Assembly: GCF_003473485.1 (NCBI RefSeq)
Contig: NC_053045.1
Coordinates: forward strand, 42,450,494-42,514,493
Reading direction: 5' to 3'
Source of the DNA: Medicago truncatula
Taxonomy: Eukaryota > Streptophyta > Magnoliopsida > Fabales > Fabaceae
DNA: 64,000 nt
The notes under the pieces were generated by a model. That model was not told the DNA's origin. It did not search any database and saw nothing but the letters and a program-made list of their open reading frames with translations. The first letter of the stretch is position 1. Every line of letters begins with the position of its first letter. Below are positions 34,366 to 45,603 of this stretch, piece by piece. Position numbers and translations under genes: made by a program.

Positions 34366-36359
34366 TTAATAACCGACGTAAACAGCGGCATTCACAATGT
34401 AGCATTCATCAGTCTTGTCACCCATCTCTTCCACATGCACACCACTTGAGGATATCAAACCACCATCCACAACTTCAACATTCAAAATTTTTCCACTGCA
34501 ATGTTGGTGAGGGGGAAGGAAGAAAGTTCCATAAGATTATTATAAATAATAGATAGATATGGAATATTAGATGTTATTCTATTATAAACAATAAACAACC
34601 ACTTGACATATAAGATTTCCACCGAAAAAACACGGGTTAAACCATCTATTTGGTTTGAGGCTTGAAGCAAAAATTTAAAGGAGAAAGAAATAAGGAGTGA
34701 AAGAAACATGAGATTTTTTTTGTCAGAAATTGAAAGTCTAATCATACGTCAAATAAATAAAAGATTGAAATATCACCTTAACTATGGAAGGAGGAAAAAA
34801 AACCATTCATAACATAATATTTCATATTAATAGCCGCATCATCACACAAATAAAAACATAATGGAAATGAAAAAAGGAACTAGTTTCCAATGATGCGAGA
34901 GTACTCACTAGGGAAATACAGACTTGACTTTCTCAATATCCAGAGATTTCTGGAGAGAACGAGGAACCCCTAGCTTGATTTGCAATTTCATCTGTTCAAA
35001 ACTGACACCAGGAATGGAACCTAAACCAAATTAATCACATTAGAAGTTTAGAATTGAAGAAACAATTTTGAACATCAATTGTCAAAATATATGTTATAAA
35101 AAGAGTTATCAACTATGAAATACAAAACTCCACTTGGATTCCAAATCGACGGCGATTTCAGTCATATTGACCATCCAGGGGTAAGATATGTTCCTCAACT
35201 AGATATTATCTTGAATTAGTTGGGTAGGGATCAAATCAAACATATTACCTCATTAATCATCATCAATTATTAGCTAAATGGTTTTTAAGAATTAAGACTC
35301 ACTTAATGTGCCACAATAAATTTATATATGTTGAACCCAAACATCATAAAATATCGTCAAATCACGTTCAAAGACATTAAACACACGAATAGAGACGGTC
35401 AAGAATATCGTCAACGTGAATCCAAACACTACATTGATCACAAAAAAGTCAAGAATATTGAATCAACCAATTAACTAGTGTCTTTGTCGGAAAATATCGA
35501 GGGTAATATATAGTTGCACATTTCCATAACTGCTTTGTGACAGAATCTTGAAATAATTTTTGTAACATAAAACATTATTCCAGGTAGTACTAGGATATGG
35601 GTAGTGTTATAGTGTATTAAGGTTCATATCATTACCGCAAAATTTCAATTTCAACCTATGACAAAATCCTACTGCTACATCTTACTTTAACAAACCAGAC
35701 CATGAAACCAAACAACTAACACTCTGTTGAGCTTATAGCTTATAAGATCATGCGACAAAAAAGACCTGTTTGATAACATTTTTTCTCACGAGCTTATATC
35801 TTATTTTTATTAGTTTTGGGTCTGTTTGAATTGACTTACTTTCGAGCTTATGAAAAATAGTTTATGCAAATAAATAAGCTTTTATGTTAATTCATAAGTT
35901 CTCACTATGGAAAATTGTATCTTCATAATAAACAACTTTGACAGGCTTATAAATAATGCATAAAAACTTATTTATTTACATAAGTTGTTATGCATAACCT
36001 GTCAATCCAAACTGAAAACACAAGAAAAGATGAATACCTCTGCGAAAAGCGGGAATTGAATTAGAAGTAATAGCATCCCTGCACGCTCTTGTTGCTGCAG
36101 CAGTAATATCTTGGCCGTGTTGATCGTAACCAACACCCATCTCAACAAACAAGAGATGATTCATTGGTGGGGATGAATCGGTAGACCCTTCACTTCGTTC
36201 AGCTCCATTGGGTTGAGTTTGCTGAGAAATTTGACAGGTTTGGAACTTAGATGATCGATAATTTGAGAAAGAAACAGGTTTGCTGGAAAAACTGTTTCCG
36301 GCGCGACCAGTGATGAGAGAAGTGTGTTTGGTAAAACATGGAATTTGAAGTGAACTCAT
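34366..36359 (-). CDS. Lin0512-family protein, long form with presequence (copy B)
   Basis: Exons 36038-36359, 34909-35020 and 34366-34495 join in frame to 187 residues. Exons 2 and 3 have the same lengths (112 and 130) and phases as in copy A. Residues 1-50 are rich in Ser, Thr, Lys and Arg with almost no acidic residue (MSSLQIPCFTKHTSLITGR...), as in plastid transit peptides; the conserved core starts at M66 (MNHLLFVEMGVGYDQHGQ). It is therefore probably a plastid protein. The family has no assigned reaction. The core is nearly identical to copy A, which starts directly before the core, so the pair may serve two compartments. A Tourist-like MITE sits in intron 1, close to the exon 1 donor. 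Confidence 0.88.
35818..36014. mobile_element. Tourist-like MITE in Lin0512 copy B intron 1
   Basis: Opens GGGTCTGTTTGAATTGACTT and ends ...CCTGTCAATCCAAACTG, with AAATAAATAAGCTTTTATG-type arms in inverted orientation. Its end is only about 24 bases from the exon 1 splice donor at 36037. A 3-bp TSD was not resolved. Confidence 0.65.
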
Positions 36360-36479
36360 TTCTCAACAATGTCGCTTTCTGTCTCCTCTTTCTCTACATA
36401 AAATACGACTCACTTATTATTATTCTTAAGTGGTTCATACATACAATGACTTTTAATTGTGAACGGTTTTCAATAAATG

Positions 36480-36560
36480 ATTAATAAAATGGATTTCAAT
36501 GATAAAATTACTATGCAAGGTCCGGTTCAAACCTCGACTACCACAAAAAAAAATTAATAA
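36480..36560. mobile_element. tRNA-derived SINE-like remnant
   Basis: TATGCAAGGTCCGGTTCAAA followed by CCTCGACTACCAC and an A run resembles the B-box half of legume SINEs, like 33478-33565 and 55514-55583. Only a short piece is left. Confidence 0.45.
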
Positions 36561-36954
36561 AATAGTTAAGTTAGATAAAATTTAATAAAATAATAGAAAA
36601 AATAAATAAATAATGCATTAATATTATAAAATGAAAATTATCTTAAAACAAAAAACAAATATTAAAGTGACGATTAAAATGAGAACGAACGTACAAAGTA
36701 TTTTACATTGAACGAACAAGAACTCAAGCTGACCCCTATTTGTTTGTCTTGTGTATTGAAAGGCTATTCCATATGACTTTTCTTGCACTTGTTCATAATG
36801 TATAGCAATTAGCAAGTAGCAACCGATTAAACTAGCTAGAGGGAGTCGTCCCTTGTCTCATTAGATATTATTCTATTCTGGTTGCAAGTATACCAGTATT
36901 AGTATAGACCAAGCTCATGTGATCTAATCTATCTTGCATATTTTTTGTGGGAGT

Positions 36955-37440
36955 TCAGGACAAAGAGTTAGTAGCAAAAATTCTAGAGTTTTCTTCTTTA
37001 AGAATGTGGGTTGGCATGCAAAGCAACATATTAGTTCAACTTTGGGAATTCATTCTGCAGAGGACCTTGGGAAGTATCGTGGAGTAACAATTCTTCATAA
37101 GTGAGTCTATCAAAGGACTTATCAATTTGTGATGGACAAGGTTAATCAAAGACTTAATTCTTGGAAGGCAAAATATTTACCATTTGCAGGTTTTGGTCTG
37201 AAGAAAGCAAAAGATGTTAATCATGCTTTTAGCTTTTATGATTTGTCTAATTGGAGGTTATGTTCTCAATCTCAATCGTTGTGGTCTAGTGTTACCCAAA
37301 TAAGTATAAGTGTGGCAGCCAAAATCTTTCTTCTAGGTAGTAACTTCTAGCGTGGATTGTGTGGAAGCTGGGATCCATTCCATCAGCAGTTGATTTGGAG
37401 AGATTGTTAGGTGCCTAATATTAGAGCTCTTCACCAATAT
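36955..37440 (+). pseudogene. L1-type LINE reverse-transcriptase fragment
   Basis: Conceptual pieces include NVGWHAKQHIS, TLGIHSAEDLGKY and VNQRLNSWKAKYLPFAG, which are typical of the carboxyl half of plant L1 ORF2 just after the reverse-transcriptase palm. There is an in-frame stop at 37099-37101 and frame changes occur. Both ends of the LINE are missing. Confidence 0.8.
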
Positions 37441-38242
37441 AAACAAAACAGATTGTCTACTTTGGATGTAAGTGGAGGTTGGAATGTGAATCTCCAAATA
37501 GCTCTAAAAATAGAGATGAATAAGAGACGGAGAGAAAGAAAAGAAAGAGAGATGAAAGTAGTCGCTTAATACCAAAATTTGTCTCTAAAAATAATAAATC
37601 AACTCTCAAAATATTTAGAGAAAAATACACTCTATTACGTGGCATGCCACTTTGCTGGTCACCTCATACCCCATAGAGAATTGTTGTTTATACATTACAT
37701 AAGGCTGTGCTACACGAGTACTTTACGAAAATGCCCTTCGACAGTTAACTGTCGAAGTTTTAGTAAACCGGCGGCAGTTAACCGTTGAAGAAAACATCGG
37801 TAGTTAACTGCCGAGGAAAATGTTATAAGAACATAACGGACATAGGAGTTTCCAAAACTCCATTGTTGTGTTTTTGATTATCCTTGCTGCGATTTTGAGC
37901 AATTTGAAGCCATTCCAAGCCAATTTCAATCACAAAAACAAATAAGTTTTCTGAATCCTATTGCATTGTTGTTTTGTGGTCGAATTGTTTGTTTTTTTTT
38001 TTGTTAAATTTCGATTATATAGGTTCGATTATATTGATTTTATGATATGTTAGGATAGTTTAGGTTAGAATTGTTAGAGAACTTTTATTGAATTGTTAGG
38101 TTTAGATTTTGATGAATCGTTGTAGAATTGTTTAGGTTTAGGTGTAGGTTTTGATGATAGTTTAGGTTTAGTTTTTGATTTTATGATTTTATGGCATTGT
38201 TGTTTAGTTAGGTTTTGATCGCCATTTATTTTTAATGTAGAT

Positions 38243-38488
38243 ATGTCTCAAAATCATAATCAGGGTAACGTTCAGGGTGATGAGAAGAACAAAGAAAAAT
38301 CGCCTATGACGTGGCACGAAATTGTTTGCGATGGTTCCGAAAAAAAGAAGGGTTCGAAGGTGCCGGTGTACAATCACTCGAGGTTGAGGAGGAGCGGGAG
38401 GACATGCTATTTTGGTCCTCAACCAAAACAAGGTGCCGCAGGGATTGTAGCGGGAAACCCGATTGACTTGTGTGACGAGGATGAATGA
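38243..38488 (+). CDS. Small hypothetical protein inside the MULE
   Basis: 81 residues starting MSQNHNQGNVQGDEKNKEKS, very hydrophilic and charged, with a basic central patch (SRLRRSGRT, residues 48-56) and an acidic end (DLCDEDE). A T-rich stretch and TAG just before the ATG resemble a 3' splice site, so a leader intron is possible. No known domain. It may be an accessory or remnant MULE gene; expression is unproven. Confidence 0.45.
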   Translation: MSQNHNQGNVQGDEKNKEKSPMTWHEIVCDGSEKKKGSKVPVYNHSRLRRSGRTCYFGPQPKQGAAGIVAGNPIDLCDEDE

Positions 38489-38785
38489 ATGAATGCCTAA
38501 TTGTTTTCGATTTTTTTATGTTTTATTTTTGTGTTCTGCACATTTTGTTTGACATTATGGTACTTCGAATAAAATCGCATTTGGAATAATTTCGATTAAA
38601 CTCGCGTTTTTAATAATTGCGTATTCGAATAAAAACTAATTAAATCTAACGTGAATCCAACTAATTAAAATTGCGTAATGAATAAATAAATTCGAAAAAT
38701 GAATAAATAAGATAATTATTGTTCCATTCAAAACAAAGTATATGTTATCACATTACATTGCATTGCACATTACATTACATTCCGG

Positions 38786-39036
38786 AATGTACCTTCCAAC
38801 TGCAACAATTATCTTACCACTAAATGAGGCAAATTCAAACTTGCTAAACAGCAGGACTCCAACATCCGATGAGCATCTGCAACGATGGTATTCAAGTGTC
38901 AAAAGAATGATGTGCATTCCTTAACACTTGAATACCATTGTTCAAGATGCTCATCGCATGCTAGATTCATGCCGTTTAACAAGTTTGAATTGCCCCATTC
39001 AGAGGAAGACAATTGTTGTAGTTGGACGTTTGTACC
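38786..39036. repeat. Long hairpin 1 (arms ~120 bp, 5-base loop)
   Basis: Left arm 38786-38909 and right arm 38915-39036 are inverted copies with roughly 20% mismatches, separated by only five bases. Shared blocks include CAAGTTTGAAT, ATGCTCATCG and CACTTGAATACCAT. A transcript in either direction would fold as one long imperfect stem, as in young MIRNA-like or siRNA loci. Confidence 0.85.
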
Positions 39037-39040
39037 TTCC

Positions 39041-39355
39041 AACTCCAACAATTGTGTTACCTTTGAATGAGGTAAATTCAAACTTGCCAAGCAGCAGGAC
39101 TCCAATATTCGATCGACATTCCCAATGTTCCATTCAAAAGATTAAATTCTTGTTAGGCTGGGATTAAATGACGGTATTGAAATGTCAAAAGAATGAGGTC
39201 CATTCGTTGACACTTCAATACCTTCATTTAAACCAGCCTAACAAGAATTTAATCTTTTGACAGGAACAATGGGAATGCAGGTCGAATATTGGAGACCTGC
39301 CGTTTGGCAAGTTTGAATTACCCCATTCAAAGGAAGACAATTGTGGTAGCTAAAA
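39041..39355. repeat. Long hairpin 2 (arms ~155 bp, 5-base loop)
   Basis: Left arm 39041-39195 and right arm 39201-39355 pair over their full length, with blocks AGATTAAATTCTTGTTAGGC and GGTATTGAA. It shares outer-arm sequence (CAAACTTGC, GACAATTGT) with hairpin 1, so the two arose from one unit by duplication. It ends just before the 3' end of the minus-strand ORF. Confidence 0.85.
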
Positions 39356-39373
39356 TGTGCATTCATTCCGTAC

Positions 39374-39721
39374 CTAATGACGATCTTCTGGCGGAATCAA
39401 ACTTTTGATGATATCTTCAGTTGATCTCAGCAACGTCACCCGCATATCGATCCACTGGAACATGTTGTGCTCCCAAAAAATGCTCGTCACATTTTCGTCG
39501 TTTGTTAATTCCACCCAAGTGAATGAAACTCTCCCCTTGTCGAGCGTTGGACGTTTATACCGAAGGTGTTCCACCCTTCTTGTGTCTCTGGGGTTGACTC
39601 CTTGGTTGAATTCAGTCAGTTCATCCTTGAGATCTCTTAACGTTACACCAAGGCATCGAACCTTCAACCTCTGAGGTTCTCCGCCGTTGAATTGCGCATG
39701 AACGTCGATCCACCCAGCCAT
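39374..39721 (-). CDS. MULE-associated PB1-like/N-terminal-domain protein
   Basis: 115 residues from MAGWIDVHAQFNGGEPQRLK to the stop. The arrangement with TLRDLKDELTEF, then DTRRVEHLRYKRPT, then LTNDENVTSIFWEHN resembles the amino-terminal domain of legume MULE transposase-related proteins, which often stands alone in such elements. The catalytic part is absent. The ATG at 39721 is favoured over one 39 bases upstream, because TTGCGTAG before it looks like a 3' splice site. Function inferred from context only. Confidence 0.55.
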   Translation of the reverse strand: MAGWIDVHAQFNGGEPQRLKVRCLGVTLRDLKDELTEFNQGVNPRDTRRVEHLRYKRPTLDKGRVSFTWVELTNDENVTSIFWEHNMFQWIDMRVTLLRSTEDIIKSLIPPEDRH

Positions 39722-40493
39722 TGTTTCAAATCTACGCAATAAGAAATTAAAAACAATCAATTAAAAACTCATTCAAACATTTCATCAAACACATAATGTG
39801 CACATTATACATAGACTCTAATATTCATAAAAATAACCCTAAAATTATAAATCATATACTCTTACTAAAATAAAAAAATTAATCATATAATATAACATAA
39901 ATCATTCAACTTATGTTTAATCATATAATATATCATTAATCAACTAACATGTAATATAAAAATGATTTATAACATGTATATCTAATTAAAAATTAAAATA
40001 AAAAAATAAATATAAAACAACAAAATAATAAATAATCCTAAAATTCTAAATTATAACATAAACATCATGCAAATATTTTAACAACATTAATCAAGTAACA
40101 TCCATCCTAAAAATTAATTATAACATGTAAATCTAGTCAAAAACTAAAAAATAATAAATGTACTCAAAAAATAAAAATAAAAACATTTATAACAACTAAA
40201 ATGTAAGTTAATAGCATTATTATTACTTACTTGTTGAATAAAATATGATTTTGTTGAATACATTTGGTTGGATTTGGTTGTGTTTTTTAGAGAGATTTGT
40301 GAAAGAAATTTGAAGAAGATGAGATGAATAATGGATGAGAGAGCTTCTGCCAAATTTGTAGCAGAAGATCCTCGGCAGTTAACTGCAGCCAGATTTCTAA
40401 AACTTCGACAGTTAACTGCCGAAGGACATTTAGGTAAATTATTCGTGTGGCCCAGCCTTATGCAATGTGGGAACAACAATTGTCTACCCCATA

Positions 40494-41287
40494 TCCGAAA
40501 AAATTAACTAGATGATTTGGATGGACGCACTTAATCATTTGAGAGACAAAAGTAACCGCTCAAAAAAAATTAAGAGACAAAAATAACCCAACATTGGAAT
40601 TCTATTCTTGAATTTGGCAATTTACTCACAAATTTATAACTTTTTGCTACTAACTGGATTAGCTGAATAGGTTTTATAACATCTTTTCTGCTGGTGCAAA
40701 TTCTGGTGTGCTCTGCTTTATAGACCAAATTAGAAGAGCATCTATAGCAAATACAAGCGAAACTCAAAGCCTATCAAGTCATAAGTGATTTGTGCTTTTT
40801 ATAGTCTTCTCATATGGTTCTTAAATTCTCTCCAGTTCTTTCATATTTTCTCAATTACTTGCTTGCTCATTACATTTTGATAGTCCAAATAACACAAGAA
40901 TTTTGAGAGACTAGTAGTTAACATTCTTTCACAAAACTAACAATTGTCCATGGCACATGAAAAATAAACAAAGTTCTCAACTCAAAAGAATACATTTTTA
41001 GAAAATTCACAACAGCTACAAGTGCTAGAGTTTGTTACCGTCCTGTTCCTTTATAAATGAATGAATGATTAGAGAAACAGATTTCCAGATAATTCACAAG
41101 AACAAGCGCCAAAGTGGAAACAAATTAATTTGTTTACTGATTTGTTTAACGAATGGATGAATCATAAATTAAAATGTATTCCACTTTAATGATGGCTAAT
41201 AGTACTATTGCCATTATATTCACAAACTAGTGAAAAAGGGGCTACTATACTAATTTAATTCTTTCTGGAGTTGAGTTTGCTCCTGCA
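40494..41287. other. Intergenic, 3' flank of the CHUP1-like gene
   Basis: No gene, tRNA or complete transposon recognised. Part of the right end is presumably the 3' UTR of the minus-strand gene. Confidence 0.5.
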
Positions 41288-44200
41288 TTAACATGCTGCA
41301 GGCCTGCACAAGAATTTTTGTTGCTGGTCATGGCATTGAACATGACATGACCTAGCTTTATCTCTCAATTCTTGGAATGCTCTCATTGTATCCGCATCAA
41401 AACCGCTTGCAAACTGCCAAAAATAATAGCACATTACTCAGAGTGGTCCTTTACATTGCTCAGAATGGTCCTTTTACATTAGTTGTATAGGCATCATTTT
41501 TTACTAAGTTCAAAAATGTAGACAAATTTTTACCTGATGTACACGGAAAGCAAATCTGACTCCTTGGACAATGAGCTCTTCTTCTTCAGGCCCACCTCCA
41601 ACAGTTTCAAGCTCAGCAGAAACTCTCTTCATATACTTCATAGCCAATTTTACAGATGCCAGCTTTATCTATAAGCACATTGCAAATACAAAACATAAAT
41701 AAGCTAACCAATATTTGAGATTTCACCTCACCATGATTAAATATGAAACAAAAATTGTACCAAAAAAAAAATTATGGTAATTAAAGACAAAAGTGCACGA
41801 CTTGTTTTTTCTTGTAATAATTTTAAAGATAAGCATATGGCCATTTTAATTTGTATAGTTCCCTTCAACTTCAAAGTTCCTAGCATGCAAAGAGAATCTC
41901 CTCTAAAACGACGAAGTAGACACAAGCAAATGGGTCCTAATAGATTGTGGAGATCTAGGGTCACATGTGTCAAATATATTGAAAAATGATAACACAGAAA
42001 ACAGAAGTTGAAATTTATCAGCAAAGTTAACAATTGTCTTGTCCTTTTGCTGTCAGCAGCTTTTTTTTTTTGAGCAAATGCTGTCTAATATATTGTGCAA
42101 CAAGAAACTTTATCATGGCAACTGTTGACAAGTTGGTCAATACTCAATAGAAGATTGATATTTACGAAAGGGCCCATTCAACATCAACCAATAAAATAAC
42201 ATCAATTCATTCACTTAATGATCCTAAATATAATAACTGGTGGATTCAGCCTAGATAAGCATAATTAACGTCTGCGAAAACTTATAAAAAAATACTAATA
42301 AACAGTGATAAAAGAACTCAATTCAAATTACCTTGGTGGCATAACCGCTATCAAGCAACCAATCTACAGGTATTTGGAAGACTTTGAATCTCTTTGTTGC
42401 TGACTCTCTCATTCTAGAAATGTTGTAAACCCCATGTTCTAATCTGTTGGAACATTTAAAAACAAAAGTGTTAAGTAGTTTTCTATACATTAATGTTTAA
42501 TTCACATGTTTATCTTAAATTTGAGTTTCATTTCATTTTAAATAACATACATTAACTTCTAATGAAGTTAGGTGTTATATTCTTATCAAAATTGAAGTTT
42601 CATTATTCATGTATTTACTTTTCATGCATTCATTTTTATGAAGTTAGGTGTTATCTTCATATCATACCAATATGAAACCTCAAATAAGGTACTAGCTAAA
42701 TTTATCAAGAAAGTTCACAAAATCACATACTTCTCAAAGAGAGTTTGCATCTTCTTAAGAGCTGGACCACATAGCTGCCGAGGATCGTCGCGGAAAGATG
42801 AAGCCTCAGATTCTAGCTTCTTGAGATCACAATATCCAAATGCCGCTTCACGCATAGCATCAGCCTTCTGTTCTGGCCAATCAAAGTGTTTGAGCACCGC
42901 TCTTTCATCCACCTATAACACCAAAAATAGAAAAAGACCGTAAGCATAACTTACCTCTTTTTTTGAAAATTTTGATGGAAAAAAACAAAAATGACTAATG
43001 GACACATATACCCCGCGTGACACCTGTTACTTTGGTTGAGTAGATAATTAATTCAATTCAGACCCAAAATTGTGGTTAGTTCTACCATATGTTTCTTAAA
43101 AAAAAAAACAAAAATCAACCACATGGTTAACAACAATTTTCAATGTGGTCTATACTGACGGTCTACTCAACTGAATTAACCACATTTTTTGCATATGCTT
43201 AATCAGGAGTCGTAGGTATACGAAAAAATGGGTGTCATGAAACATTAAAATGGGTGTCATGAAACATTATGATAAATAAATACGTAGACAAGATAGTTAA
43301 TTAGTAGAAACGGTACCAAATAGGAGAGTTCGTCGTCAAGCCATTTAACAAAAGGCACCACATCTTCAATGTCCGTAAATGCTGCACCTTCCACTTCTTT
43401 AATCAAGTATCTAATAAAATCTCCTTGTGTTTCTACATCAGTTTTTATCTGTAAATAAACAATGATCATTAAGCAGACAATGCCTCAAATACAGTTAATA
43501 GAAAACCCTAAATTGACGCTACCCAACCAGTTTAATACTATTAAGCTTTAATCACTGTTACCAGTAGTAAATAACTAGTACTTCCTCCTTCCCTTTCAAA
43601 ATAAGTGTCATTTTAGCTAATTGCACTCAGATTAAGGAATTGAATAAAGTAATCAAATGTCATAGCAATTTTACTAAAATAACCTCTTTTATAAGAAAAA
43701 GACAAACTTAAAAGTTGCATTGAAAATTGTGTGAAAGAGAAAACGACACTCATTTTAAAACAATTTTTTTCTAGAACGACACTCATTTTGGAATGGAGGG
43801 TGAATAAAAATGATATAAATCAAGTACTACTTTATTTAAACAATATTTATTTGACTTTATTTAGGTTTGGTATATGGAGAATCTTTTCTTACATGAATGA
43901 CCAAAATGCCATACTTTTAGGTATATTTACGATTTTGGATATTAAAATTCGAATCAGATTACTGTCTTATCTACGAAAGAAAATCAAATTCAATTAAATT
44001 CAAATTAAAGCAATTAAAGCGACTTGACATGTCAGCAGACACTGACGTAAATGACAGTGTCAAAATAGTAAATTACGCAACGAAACTCACGTGAACTTAC
44101 CGCTAGTAAGTGAGTAGAACGGTTCTCGATTTCTCCGATCATGTCACGTGCGTTCGCCGTCGCCGGAACCTCCGCTGCCGTACCGGAGTTAGATTCACGA

Positions 44201-45303
44201 CGTGTTTGTGAGTCTCTCCGCATCAACGAATGATAAAACTCTACCACCTCCGGTACTTTTCTTACCTTCGCCGGAGGCATTTTTCCTCCCTTCGGCGGTG
44301 GTGGAGGAGGCGGAGGAGCCGCTGCTGCTTTTGACGCAGGTTTACGTGGTGGTGGAGGAGGTGGAGGTGGTGCTGCTGTCTTCGCTGGTGGAATCGGTTG
44401 CAAAATTTCTTGCTCTGTTTCGCCATTGTTGTTCTCCCCAACGGAACTGCTCGACAGTGACGATGATGACGACGGTGAAGAAGACGACGGCTTGGGCGGT
44501 GGATTAGGAACCCTAGGAACTCTAGATCTGACGTTAACGTTCAAAACTGAGTCGTGACAATCGGCGAGTTCCTCCGAATTACAACGAGAGTGACGTGGCT
44601 TTTCAGTTTCAGAAAACTCTCTTTTCAAATCAACACTTTCATTCTGCTTCTGCATCACGATTCCATGATCCGACATGGTTTTCTTCAACGTTTTCATAAG
44701 ATTCGACTTCACAGAAACTTCACCAATCCCCTGAAACCTCTGTGAAGTAGAAAAATGTTCTTCACTATGTAACGACGCCGTTTTCTTAAGTACGGTAACT
44801 TCATCTTCCAACGCTTTCAGTTTCCTTTCACTATCTATTCGTTCATCTTCCATTAGCTGCTTCAGTTCCTCCAATTCTTTCTTTAGCTTCTCGTTCTGTT
44901 CTTCAGCTTCTTCCGCTCTTTTTCTGTTTCTTTGAATCTCAGTTTCCCTAACTGTTAACTCGTTTTCTAAAACCGGAACAATGGCGATGGACTCTTTAAG
45001 TAGTTTATGCTCGAGAAGTTCTGTTTTCAAACGAGACTCGCTTTCACGAAGCTCCTCCACCAGACGGAGAAGTTCTGTTCCGTCTGGTGGACGAGGCTGT
45101 ACTTGAGCGGATGAGCGCGGGAAGTGGAAGCCGATTCGCGAGAATGAGGATTTGTGAGAGGAGGATTTTGCGGAGGAGGTGGTGGTGGAAGGTGAAGGAG
45201 GTGGTGGTTGTTTCTTCTTCTGCGGTGGAGGAGTACTGTGTGCATGCGCCGGTGACGGCGACTTGGAGAATCCCATTGCTACCTTAACTTTACCGGCAAC
45301 CAT
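41288..45303 (-). CDS. CHUP1/IPGA1-like coiled-coil, proline-rich protein
   Basis: Six exons, 44101-45303, 43317-43448, 42731-42912, 42332-42443, 41534-41668 and 41288-41413, join in frame to 629 residues. Order of parts: a basic start (MVAGKVKVAMGF), a Ser/Pro-rich region, a coiled coil at about 75-175, a Ser-rich linker, two polyproline tracts (about 311-319 and 330-337), then the conserved CHUP1 carboxyl domain from about 345 (VVEFYHSLMRRD, ENRSTHLLAIKTDVETQG, FVKWLDDELSYLVDERAVLK, HFDWPEQKADAMREAAFGY). CHUP1 family proteins bind actin or microtubules; CHUP1 itself anchors chloroplasts, while the shorter IPGA1 branch controls microtubules and cell growth anisotropy. The length (IPGA1 about 640, CHUP1 about 1000) and the absence of the CHUP1 membrane anchor favour the IPGA1 type. 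Introns 1-5 all have GT-AG ends. Confidence 0.9.
43581..43801. mobile_element. Stowaway-like MITE in CHUP1-like intron 1
   Basis: Ends CTTCCTCCTTCCCTTTCAAA and ...TTTTGGAATGGAGGGT are inverted repeats, with AAGTGTCATTTT / GACACTCATTTT just inside. TA precedes the left end (43579-43580). It lies between exons 1 and 2 and is about 220 bp long, without coding capacity. Confidence 0.7.
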
Positions 45304-45337
45304 TAGAGAAGAGTGAAAAGGGTTTGTGTTGTTGTGT

Positions 45338-45346
45338 TTAGGGTTT
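45338..45346 (-). promoter_or_regulatory. telo-box in the CHUP1-like gene leader
   Basis: AAACCCTAA on the minus strand, 35 bases upstream of the ATG. Telo-boxes are common in promoters and leaders of plant genes active in dividing tissue. A single short motif; may be chance. Confidence 0.35.
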
Positions 45347-45603
45347 GTGTTTGAAACTCATGAGATGAGAGTGATGAAAGTAACAGAAGACGACGTCGTT
45401 TTCTTTGGGTTGATAAAGGAAACTGGTACTAAAATTAGAGGAGGAGAATAGGATGGTGTAAAGAGTGGAGTGAGTGAGTGAGTGAGGAGAGAAAGATATT
45501 GAAGGCACAGTTAACGAGGAACGGTCTTCTCTTTTCTTCTTAGAGAGTGAAAAAAGGGATATTAAAATATTTGGGGTATTGTTTTGAAAAAGCACACCCT
45601 TCT

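Larger units (their letters stand above)
37676..40484. mobile_element. 2.8-kb non-autonomous MULE with two ORFs and twin hairpins
   Basis: The 9-bp TSD TACCCCATA is exact at 37667-37675 and 40485-40493. Terminal inverted repeats start GAGAATTGTTGTT (left) and GACAATTGTTGTT (right, complement) and continue through ACATAAGGCTG and a cluster of CAGTTAACTGCCGA motifs for about 150 bp. The inside holds a plus-strand ORF (38243-38488), two adjacent long hairpins (38786-39036 and 39041-39355) and a minus-strand ORF (39374-39721). No transposase catalytic region is seen, so it needs help to move. A relic of the same terminal family is at 13286-13372. Confidence 0.85.

Noticed and set aside
44202-45287. 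Plus-strand frames opposite the CHUP1-like exon 1
   Set aside because: Shadows of the coding strand, caused by its Pro- and Glu-rich codons.
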